This document shows positions 6,817 to 12,238 of a stretch of 12,238 bases of DNA, piece by piece. Source of the stretch: Chloroflexota bacterium (GTDB lineage: Bacteria > Chloroflexota > Anaerolineae > B4-G1 > SLSP01); assembly GCA_022707665.1 (NCBI GenBank), contig JAKJAE010000056.1, forward strand, positions 1-12,238. The letters are read 5' to 3'. The position numbers were made by a program, and so were the translations under genes. Positions within the stretch are counted from its first letter, which is position 1. Each line of letters opens with the position of its first letter. The notes beneath the pieces are model-generated. The model saw only the letters and a list, made by a program, of their open reading frames with translations. It was not told the origin of the DNA and made no database searches.

Positions 6817-7686
6817 ATGCAGATTGTAACGGACAGCGGGACGGATCTCGGCATTGTGTCGGAGGGTACGGGCGACTTGGGCGTGACCACGGTCCCGCTC
6901 GTGGTAACGCTCAGGGGGAAGTCCTATCGCGAGGGTATTGACATCACACCCGACGAATTCTACCGCTTGTTGGCTGAAACCGAGGAGCTACCCACAACCT
7001 CTCAACCCTCAGCGGGGGACTTTGCCGAGGTCTACAGGCGTCTTGCTGCGACCGACCCCGATATCCTCTCCATTCATATGTCGTCGGGCTTGAGCGGTAC
7101 CCTTAATTCGGCGCTTGCCGGAGCCAAGATGGTGCCCGAAGCCAACGTGACGCATGTAGACACCAAAACCCTATCCGCAGGCTCGGGGTGGCAGGTAGAG
7201 GCCGCCGCGCGCGCCTTGAAGAAGGGATGGCCTCTCGACAAGATCCTCGACCTGGTCGCCAGGATCAGCCACGCCACGGAGAGTGTCTACACCCTCGAAG
7301 AGCTCAAGTACCTGATCCACGGTGGCCGCATCAGCCACATGAAGGGACTGATTGCCTCGATTCTCAATATCAAACCGGTGATTGGGGTCGAGAAGGTCAA
7401 GGGCACCTACGTACAGATGGGACAGGCACGGGCCTTCAAAGGGGCCATCGACAAGATCGTGGCACTGATGACCAAACAACACGCTGAAGGCAGCGCGCTA
7501 CGCGTACAGGTGCTTTTCTCCCACTATCCCGAGGGCGCAGAGATGCTCCGCGAGCGTATCGAGCAAGTGTTCAAATGCACCTGGCTGCCGGTGGGGCCAA
7601 TCTCCCTGGTGCTCGGCGCGCATACCGGCCCCAGCCTCGTAGGGGTCGCCTACGCCGCGCAGGCCGTGTTCGCCGGGATGCCGTAG
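6817..7686 (+). CDS. DegV family fatty-acid-binding protein (FakB-like)
   Basis: A 289-residue cytoplasmic protein of normal DegV length. Seen: the opening MQIVTDSGTDL (residues 1-11), VPLVVTLRGKSYREGIDITPDEFY, the ELPTTSQPSAGDF motif (about 58-69) and SIHMSSGLSGTLNSA (about 86-99); then VDTKTLSAGSGWQV and the C-terminal LIHGGRISHMKG and LNIKPVIGV segments. DegV/FakB proteins hold a fatty acid in a deep pocket; in Firmicutes FakB presents it to the kinase FakA for phosphorylation and entry into phospholipid synthesis. No fakA-like DAK gene is in the window. The protein begins after a strong Shine-Dalgarno sequence 86 nt behind the Rieske stop, so it ends a possible three-gene unit. It is convergent with the EFR1 gene; no clear terminator is seen in the 67-nt gap. 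Confidence 0.94.
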   Translation: MQIVTDSGTDLGIVSEGTGDLGVTTVPLVVTLRGKSYREGIDITPDEFYRLLAETEELPTTSQPSAGDFAEVYRRLAATDPDILSIHMSSGLSGTLNSALAGAKMVPEANVTHVDTKTLSAGSGWQVEAAARALKKGWPLDKILDLVARISHATESVYTLEELKYLIHGGRISHMKGLIASILNIKPVIGVEKVKGTYVQMGQARAFKGAIDKIVALMTKQHAEGSALRVQVLFSHYPEGAEMLRERIEQVFKCTWLPVGPISLVLGAHTGPSLVGVAYAAQAVFAGMP

Positions 7687-7753
7687 CGACCGGGAAACAT
7701 CACGCAGGCCTGCCCCACGAACCAGTGGGCGAGATGGCGCAGGAACGCGCCCT

Positions 7754-8596
7754 TCAGTTCCCTGCGTAGATAGTCTCGCCTGGCTCAAGATCGCCGAACC
7801 AGCGCTCGAACAGCGTGTTGTAGAACGTGAGCACCGCCAGGTTCCCCAATCTCCAGTCAGCGACAAACGCCTTCTGCGGACAGCCGGTCAGACAGCGATA
7901 GCAGCGTATGCACTGGTTGCCGAGGACCGGATAGGGCACCATCGTGATGTTATCCACGGGACATTCGCTGGCACACCAGCCACACTGGTTGCACCGCGCA
8001 GGATCGTGTCGAGGCTCCGGCAAGACCAACCGCAGAAAGCCGTCTGTGCTCAGCGTGGCAGCCATATCATAGAATCCCCACCCGGGCTTGAGCATGTCGG
8101 GACGGGATCCGGTCACCGGTACAGGCTCACCGGATGCGACATGCGCGCATAGCGCCGCAGCGAACTGCCGCGCATCCGCCAGGTCCTCCTCATTGGGACG
8201 CCCTGGCATACGGCCCGTCAAGCTCGGTGCGGGATGATGCAGCTCCCCACGGGTCAGGAAGCCGCCCACCACGTTCATTTCCTTCTCGCGCAAGGGGGCA
8301 GCGAGGTCATACAGCACTCGACCGGGGGCCCCGCCGGACGTCGCAAAGACAAATGCCTTGCGCTTGTTCAGGACTGGCAATGCCCGGAGGAACCGTTTGA
8401 CCGGCGTAGGAGCCTGGCTGGAGAAACAGGGGGTCCCGATGCCAAACAGATCACATGCTGCCGCATCCTGAGCTGTCGCCTCCTTCAAGGGGACGATCCG
8501 CACAGCATGCCCGGCCTCGCCGAAAGCCTCGGCCATCGTCGCAGCAACCCTGCGCGTGTTGCCTGTCTGTGAAAAGACAACCATCGTCACATTCAT
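7754..8596 (-). CDS. EFR1-type flavodoxin / 2x[4Fe-4S] ferredoxin fusion
   Basis: A 280-residue soluble redox protein with two parts. Residues 1-160 are flavodoxin-like: the FMN phosphate loop FSQTGNTRRVA is at 8-18, with GIGTPCFSSQAP and FATSGGAPGRVL further on. Residues about 200-242 carry two [4Fe-4S] sites: C202-x2-C205-x2-C208-x3-C212-P and C229-x2-C232-x2-C235-x3-C239-P. The layout fits the EFR1 family, expected to move electrons between FMN and clusters; the physiological partner is unknown. The start is the ATG at 8596, with GGGAGG at 8608-8603 and a 6-nt spacer; an upstream in-frame GTG (8617) would place that sequence inside the gene. It is the last gene of a probable minus-strand operon, 74 nt after the alpha/beta hydrolase. 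Confidence 0.93.
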   Translation of the reverse strand: MNVTMVVFSQTGNTRRVAATMAEAFGEAGHAVRIVPLKEATAQDAAACDLFGIGTPCFSSQAPTPVKRFLRALPVLNKRKAFVFATSGGAPGRVLYDLAAPLREKEMNVVGGFLTRGELHHPAPSLTGRMPGRPNEEDLADARQFAAALCAHVASGEPVPVTGSRPDMLKPGWGFYDMAATLSTDGFLRLVLPEPRHDPARCNQCGWCASECPVDNITMVPYPVLGNQCIRCYRCLTGCPQKAFVADWRLGNLAVLTFYNTLFERWFGDLEPGETIYAGN

Positions 8597-8602
8597 CGCA
8601 CA

Positions 8603-8608
8603 CCTCCC
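8603..8608 (-). promoter_or_regulatory. Ribosome binding site deciding the EFR1 start
   Basis: Minus-strand GGGAGG with 6 nt to the ATG at 8596. It rejects the longer GTG-initiated form starting at 8617. Confidence 0.75.
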
Positions 8609-8670
8609 GATGAACACCGGTTATGCAAGCAGTGCTCACAGAGCAACTGGCCAATCAGAGTGCGCCTAAT

Positions 8671-9558
8671 CTATCTGGCCTCCGCAAGGAATTCATTGAT
8701 CGTGGCAAGATACGCGTCACGATGTGTCACCGAGGTCGTGTGTCCCGTTCCCTCAAATAGCTTCACCTCACACCCCGGATAGAGGGCGACCATACGCTCA
8801 CGGGCCTCAGCCGGCGTGGCGGGATCATTGTCACCAAAGACCAGGAGCACCCTTCCGGGCCAACCGGCCAGGTCCTCAGGTGCGAACGATCGTGCTTCGT
8901 AGTCGGCCGCACGCTCAAGGATGGCCAGCGAATCCTTCCTCCCCAGGGCGAAGGTGAGCAGCTCGTTGTAGATCGCAATCAAACAGGCGGTCTCGTCGGT
9001 CCGCTCGGGGATCATGGACCCAAACGCGCGGCGCATCATCTGGCGTAGCATGCCCATCGGGAGCCAACGCAGCACCCGGTTGAAGCGGCGCAGCCGCACA
9101 GCGGATTCCAGATAAGGTGACCGGGTATGCGAGAGCACGAGCGCACGCACCAGGTCCGGGTGACGACGCACGAGGACCTGGGCGACCATGCCGCCGTACG
9201 AGCCCCCGACCACGTCGACCTGCTCGATGCCGTCGCCCCGCAGGAGCGCGGCAATCCCATCGACCAAGGCATCCATCGTCTTGACGGGCGGATAGGCCGG
9301 CGCGATCACGCGCCGGTAGGCGGCAAGGCCCGCGATCGTCCCATAGGAGATATCGGGAACAGCGAGCGCACCCGAAAGCAACAACACCGGCGGCTCCCCC
9401 TCCCCGCCGGTCAGGTAGGACCAGTCTATGCCGTCGAGGGTCACGTCGTTGGTGGGGAAGTCCCGGCGGAAGGCCTGAAACTCCTCGAGCCGATCCGGTG
9501 GCACCTGGTCATATAAGAGCTTGATGTGTTGGATATCGAGATTGCCGACGCGTTTCAC
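8671..9558 (-). CDS. Alpha/beta hydrolase fold protein
   Basis: A 295-residue protein with a complete hydrolase triad. The nucleophile elbow is VVGGSYGGM with S120; the acid is D245 in LVFGDNDPATP; the His is H273 in EGTGHTTS. The oxyanion strand LLLSGALAVPD (59-69) replaces the common HGxP with SGAL. A helical cap lies between about residues 150 and 230. No signal peptide is seen, so it is likely cytoplasmic; the substrate is unknown, with esterase, thioesterase or C-C hydrolase all possible. The N-terminal extension of about 40 residues before the first core strand is longer than usual. It starts with GTG, supported by GGAGGA 5 nt upstream. The DUF4332-like gene ends 15 nt before it, which strongly suggests an operon. 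Confidence 0.9.
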   Translation of the reverse strand: MKRVGNLDIQHIKLLYDQVPPDRLEEFQAFRRDFPTNDVTLDGIDWSYLTGGEGEPPVLLLSGALAVPDISYGTIAGLAAYRRVIAPAYPPVKTMDALVDGIAALLRGDGIEQVDVVGGSYGGMVAQVLVRRHPDLVRALVLSHTRSPYLESAVRLRRFNRVLRWLPMGMLRQMMRRAFGSMIPERTDETACLIAIYNELLTFALGRKDSLAILERAADYEARSFAPEDLAGWPGRVLLVFGDNDPATPAEARERMVALYPGCEVKLFEGTGHTTSVTHRDAYLATINEFLAEAR

Positions 9559-9573
9559 AGTGCTCCTCCGGAA

Positions 9574-10236
9574 TCACAGATCGAAGATTGCAGGATAGAC
9601 CCTGGCCCAACACACGTCCGAGCGGACCTCTTTCGGCGTGGGCACAGCCCTCTGGAGTCCCTTTTCCCGAATGAGCGTCTCCAGTTGCTTTCGGAAGGAC
9701 TCGGGATCCTGCTGACCAAGGTCACGCAAGGACCGCAGCCCGGCCGACATACACAGGGCCGCCTTCACCTCCTTGTTGCCAGGCTTGCGTGTCAGGTCCA
9801 GGAACGTCGCCAACTGGTCGACCTCACCCACCGGCACACCAGCCTCCACAGCGAGGCACGCGCGCTGCTCCCGGGTTCGTGAGGCCATGATCAGAGCATC
9901 CGACCGGCGGAGTTCCCGTTGTCGAAGAACCTTGTGGAACGCCTCGGGCATCCCCGGCAGCTTCGACACAGGAATCGCCCTGTAACGATGGTGGTCGAGT
10001 AAGCTACGCAGGGTATCCAGCCACAACCGCGGAATCCTGGTCTCTCGGACGAGCGATTCGACCTGTCCATCCGCATACAGAGCCAACAGCTCCGATGCTT
10101 GGTAAACCCCAACACCATCCAATGCGCGGCAATAGGGGTCGGCGTGATCAGCCAGGGGCCAGTGGCCTTGCATTAATGTCTCAGGACGCAGGACCGCAGG
10201 CAGCGAGAGAATCACAATGTCATTGATCTCAACCAT
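9574..10236 (-). CDS. Hypothetical protein with DUF4332-like C-terminal half
   Basis: A 220-residue protein of unknown function. The N-terminal half (about 1-100) was not recognised; it is mixed helix with DHADPYCRAL and RLWLDTLRSLLDHHRYRA. The C-terminal half (about 100-195) resembles the helix-hairpin-helix-like DUF4332 arrangement, reading roughly 'A-G-V-P-V-G-E-V-D-Q-L-A-x-x-L-D-L-T-R-K-P-G', then AALCMSAGLRSLRDLGQQDPES. There is no signal peptide or TM segment. The frame opens at TTG 10260, but the ATG at 10236 has AGGTGG 6 nt upstream and is preferred. It sits 15 nt before the alpha/beta hydrolase and is probably co-transcribed with it and the EFR1 gene. The DUF4332 link is from memory of family style and would need a profile search. 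Confidence 0.75.
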   Translation of the reverse strand: MVEINDIVILSLPAVLRPETLMQGHWPLADHADPYCRALDGVGVYQASELLALYADGQVESLVRETRIPRLWLDTLRSLLDHHRYRAIPVSKLPGMPEAFHKVLRQRELRRSDALIMASRTREQRACLAVEAGVPVGEVDQLATFLDLTRKPGNKEVKAALCMSAGLRSLRDLGQQDPESFRKQLETLIREKGLQRAVPTPKEVRSDVCWARVYPAIFDL

Positions 10237-10324
10237 TGGCGCCCACCTGACCCGGTTCAACCCGCTACAACGCCACGCAACACCTCCACCGGCACCATGA
10301 CGACCATCAGCCCCCCGACAGAAC

Positions 10325-10708
10325 CTATGCCTGCTTGCCCTTGGCCGCCTTCGCCAGATTCTCCTCCACCCTGTACGCCACGATCCTGGAGATCAGTTCG
10401 AAAGGGATCGGTTGATCCAGGGGAAATTGGATGGATCCCTTGCCCCCTTTGTAGGCAGCGAGCTCCTCTCTGAAGGCCTCTGTGCCGGTGGGTGTTGGGT
10501 AGAATCCGATGTGCTTCTTGAAGGCGGCAAAGTGGACGAGCGCACCCTTCAGGGTAAAGGTCGGCATCTGGTAGCTGATCGTTTCCTGGGCGTCCGGTGC
10601 TGCCGCCCGGATCGTCTCCCGAACCTGTTGCAGGATCGCCTGAACGTCATCCGGGAAGCCCGCAATGTACTCATCGATCGTCTTCGGCGCTGCCTGATCG
10701 GTTCTCAA
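10325..10708 (-). CDS. DUF1801 / YdhG-like protein
   Basis: A 127-residue cytoplasmic protein of the DUF1801 (YdhG, 'iron chaperone' like) fold. Seen: KTIDEYIAGFPDDVQAILQQVR near the N terminus (about 9-30), the conserved ETISYQMPTF (41-50), HIGFYPTP (66-73) and GSIQFPLDQPIP (91-102), ending in a lysine-rich tail. Members relate to Bacillus FraI/YdhG and are proposed to bind metal or small ligands; the function is not firmly established. Start: the frame extends to a GTG at 10735, but GGAGGG at 10720-10715 lies 6 nt from a TTG at 10708, where the conserved region begins, so the TTG is preferred. A good promoter lies at 10820-10793. The DUF4332-like gene follows after 88 nt in which no signal was seen. 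Confidence 0.88.
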   Translation of the reverse strand: MRTDQAAPKTIDEYIAGFPDDVQAILQQVRETIRAAAPDAQETISYQMPTFTLKGALVHFAAFKKHIGFYPTPTGTEAFREELAAYKGGKGSIQFPLDQPIPFELISRIVAYRVEENLAKAAKGKQA

Positions 10709-10714
10709 GGCTCT

Positions 10715-10720
10715 CCCTCC
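10715..10720 (-). promoter_or_regulatory. Ribosome binding site supporting a TTG start
   Basis: Minus-strand GGAGGG is 6 nt before the TTG at 10708 of the DUF1801 gene. With the upstream GTG (10735) this sequence would be coding. Confidence 0.6.
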
Positions 10721-10792
10721 CTCTCGATTGGGCACCGAGTCGGATCCAGACTGCCCACACCAGCCGCAGCGGGCCAGCCTGAACCTGTCACA

Positions 10793-10820
10793 ATTCTACC
10801 GCCGGCAAGTCCACTGGCAA
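10793..10820 (-). promoter_or_regulatory. Promoter of the DUF1801 gene
   Basis: On the minus strand TTGCCA (10820-10815), a 16-nt spacer, then TAGAAT (10798-10793). Each hexamer matches consensus at 5 of 6 positions. The predicted start is near 10786, giving a leader of about 78 nt to the TTG start. Confidence 0.6.
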
Positions 10821-10865
10821 CAGCGGACCGCCATCCAAAGTGAGCCCAACACCGGCAGACACGAC

Positions 10866-10895
10866 AAGGCCCCGGGAGATTACTCCCGGGGCCTT
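10866..10895 (-). terminator. Terminator hairpin downstream of tRNA-Asn
   Basis: A perfect 13-bp stem (10866-10878 with 10883-10895, AAGGCCCCGGGAG with CTCCCGGGGCCTT) closes a 4-nt loop. It begins 14 nt beyond the tRNA 3' end. The minus-strand tail after the stem is not a clean U tract (TT then GTCGT), so it may act as a terminator or as a processing barrier. Confidence 0.65.
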
Positions 10896-10909
10896 ACGCT
10901 CACTCTAGG

Positions 10910-10982
10910 CTCCTCGGCCTGGACTCGAACCAGGAACCAACCGGTTAACAGCCGGTCGCTCTGCCAATTGAGCTACCGAGGA
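10910..10982 (-). tRNA. tRNA-Asn (anticodon GTT)
   Basis: A 73-nt cloverleaf on the minus strand. The acceptor stem TCCTCGG pairs with CCGAGGA, with G as discriminator. The D arm holds AGCTCAATTGGCAGAGC; the anticodon arm is ACCGG-CTGTTAA-CCGGT with anticodon GTT at 10949-10947; the T arm is CCTGG-TTCGAGT-CCAGG. The 3' CCA is not encoded: the bases after the discriminator are CCT. Maturation therefore needs RNase Z cleavage and CCA addition. A consensus promoter ends 17 nt upstream and a strong hairpin follows. Confidence 0.97.
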
Positions 10983-10999
10983 TCGTTCAGACGCCCAAC

Positions 11000-11027
11000 A
11001 TTATACCCCCATCCCCGAAACCGTCAA
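11000..11027 (-). promoter_or_regulatory. Promoter of tRNA-Asn
   Basis: On the minus strand TTGACG (11027-11022), a G-rich 16-nt spacer, then a perfect TATAAT (11005-11000). The predicted start is near 10993, about 11 nt before the mature tRNA 5' end, a typical short tRNA leader. Confidence 0.8.
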
Positions 11028-11063
11028 GACTTTTGGCCTTGCTCCCCGGATGGTCGCGCCCTT

Positions 11064-12065
11064 TCAGATGTCGACGCCGCCGTCACCATCGACACGCACG
11101 TCGCCGAGCTCGCTGTCGTCCTGTAGTTGCTGATTGGTCATCACGATCCTCTCGCGGGTCACCGCAAACCGGTCGAAGTCGCGCGCCACGACGGTCGACT
11201 CGAAGATCGGCTGGGCCTCGCCCAGGATCTCACGGATGCGGTAGCGTTGCGACAGGTGGTTGAACACAAGCATCCGCACGCCCGCCTCACGCGCCAGCCA
11301 GGCGCCCTGTTCGGCCGTGATGTGCCCGAAGCGACGTGCCATCTCCCGGTCCCGCGCCAGATAGGTAGCCTCGCAAACCAGCAAATCGACGCCACGGACC
11401 GCATCGACGAGATCCTCCACCTGGCCGAGGTCCCCCGTCACGGCAATCGAGACCCCGGGCCGGTCGGGTCCCAGCACGTCGTCGGGGGCAACCGTGCGCC
11501 CATCGGCGAGCGTGACCGTCTGGCCGTTCACCAGGTCACGCCGGACCGGGCCCGGTGGCACGCCCAACGCCTCGGCGCGCTCCGCGAGGAAGGGGCGCCG
11601 GGCCTTTTCGGAGAAGCGATAGCCCAGACAGCCCGGACCACGGTGCTGAACGCTGAACGCCGTGACCTCGAATTCAGGGCTCTCCAGCAGGACACCAGGC
11701 TTGACATCGACGAGGTCGATCCCCACCGGCGGTCGGGCGCCTCTCAAAACGACGCCAAAGACCAGGTCGTTGACCCGGTCGAGCGTACGCCGGGCGCCGT
11801 AGATCTCCAGATCCTCGACGGCCTCCCACCGGGAGAAGGTGGAGATGAGTCCCCCCAGCCCCAGGATGTGGTCCAGATGGCCATGGGTGAGTAACACCCG
11901 GTTGAGGCGGCGGAAGCCCAGGCCACTCCGCAGGATCTGGCGCTGCGTCCCCTCGCCACAGTCGACGAGAAAGCGCTCGTCACGATACAGCACCATCTGG
12001 GCCGGCAGCCCCCGCTGGATCGAGGGGGCCGAGGCCGCGGTGCCCAGAAATACCAGTTCAAGCAT
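11064..12065 (-). CDS. rnz: Ribonuclease Z (tRNA 3' endonuclease)
   Basis: A 333-residue metallo-beta-lactamase-fold nuclease that cuts tRNA precursors after the discriminator base. Seen: the opening MLELVFLGTAASAPS with IQRGLPA, VDCGEGTQRQ, the zinc motif H61-G-H63-L-D65-H66, then H141 in VQHRGPGCLGYRF, D212 in AVTGDLGQ, H248 in FGHITAEQGA and H270 in FNHLSQRY. Together these are the full set of metal ligands of the RNase Z family. The order and length fit the short bacterial form. The ATG at 12065 has GGGGAG 5 nt upstream; the open frame extends to 12191, but that stretch is coding in another frame and lacks family sequence. The acidic C-terminal tail (DVRVDGDGGVDI) is not a family feature. 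The gene lies just upstream of a tRNA whose CCA is not encoded, the usual substrate class. Confidence 0.95.
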   Translation of the reverse strand: MLELVFLGTAASAPSIQRGLPAQMVLYRDERFLVDCGEGTQRQILRSGLGFRRLNRVLLTHGHLDHILGLGGLISTFSRWEAVEDLEIYGARRTLDRVNDLVFGVVLRGARPPVGIDLVDVKPGVLLESPEFEVTAFSVQHRGPGCLGYRFSEKARRPFLAERAEALGVPPGPVRRDLVNGQTVTLADGRTVAPDDVLGPDRPGVSIAVTGDLGQVEDLVDAVRGVDLLVCEATYLARDREMARRFGHITAEQGAWLAREAGVRMLVFNHLSQRYRIREILGEAQPIFESTVVARDFDRFAVTRERIVMTNQQLQDDSELGDVRVDGDGGVDI

Positions 12066-12096
12066 GGAGACTCCCCAACAATAGAGTGACCAACGA

Positions 12097-12238
12097 TCAG
12101 GCCCGCCCTTCCGACTCCAGAATGCCGGGCTCGCCAAGCTCGCCGGTGACTCGAATCGAATCGAACCCGAACTGCTGGGCCACCCACACATTGGTCAACA
12201 GGTGGCGCGTGACGCGTGATACGGTCGCACGCGACGGT
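12097..12238 (-). CDS. 3' end of an unidentified protein gene, cut by the window edge
   Basis: An open minus-strand frame runs from the window edge to a TGA at 12099-12097, giving the last 46 residues, including RVTRHLLTNVWVAQQFGFDS and ending RVTGELGEPGILESEGRA. Third-position G+C is high (about 36 of 46 codons), as expected for coding DNA here, and the stop is 31 nt before the RNase Z start, a typical same-strand spacing. The family was not recognised. The reading frame conflicts with the upstream extension of the RNase Z frame, supporting the shorter RNase Z. Confidence 0.5.
   Translation of the reverse strand, partial: PSRATVSRVTRHLLTNVWVAQQFGFDSIRVTGELGEPGILESEGRA

Noticed and set aside
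7687..7753. Possible terminator between convergent degV and EFR1 genes
   Set aside because: Only short imperfect stems such as CCCAC/GTGGG are present, with no U tract on either strand.
11127..11894. 255-codon plus-strand open frame opposite RNase Z
   Set aside because: It is a shadow of the RNase Z gene, whose metal ligands are all present on the other strand.
12066..12191. 42-codon N-terminal extension of RNase Z
   Set aside because: The family start MLELVFLGT is at 12065 with its own ribosome binding site, and this stretch looks coding in a different frame.

Overview
The window is about 60% G+C and gene-dense. It carries fourteen complete protein genes, one tRNA and one gene fragment cut by the right edge, and no mobile element, rRNA or CRISPR. 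The gene set suggests a monoderm bacterium, most likely a Chloroflexota member: an LPxTG-anchored DUF4397 surface protein, a B12-binding MerR regulator with a 'PGExHEG' B12 loop, an EFR1-type flavodoxin/ferredoxin fusion, a DUF4332-like protein, and a tRNA without an encoded CCA. This placement is inferred from protein style; no rRNA marker is present.

Left block (10-3559, minus strand): a DUF4397 wall protein with a consensus promoter and its own hairpin terminator, then a class I DNA photolyase, then an MFS exporter 33 nt behind it. Middle block (3741-7686): a small cysteine phosphatase that looks leaderless runs into the 3' end of a CarH/LitR-like B12 regulator. That regulator is divergent from a plus-strand run of TIGR01777 epimerase, Rieske protein and DegV. 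The two divergent promoters are mirror images, each with TTGACA and an almost identical 12-base element over the -10, which suggests joint control by the regulator. Right block (7754-12238, minus strand): an apparent operon of DUF4332-like protein, alpha/beta hydrolase and EFR1 protein; upstream of it a DUF1801/YdhG protein, tRNA-Asn with promoter and hairpin, RNase Z, and the 3' end of an unidentified gene.

The most coherent biology is a light/photodamage neighbourhood: an adenosylcobalamin-type photoreceptor regulator, photolyase, and the NAD(P)-epimerase family reported beside LitR/CarH genes in other bacteria. The regulator keeps the W-x9-EH and E-x-H signatures but has Glu where Thermus CarH has the His that caps cobalamin after photolysis, so its photochemistry may differ. 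Several starts were moved to match ribosome binding sites (photolyase, DegV, EFR1, DUF4332-like, DUF1801, RNase Z).
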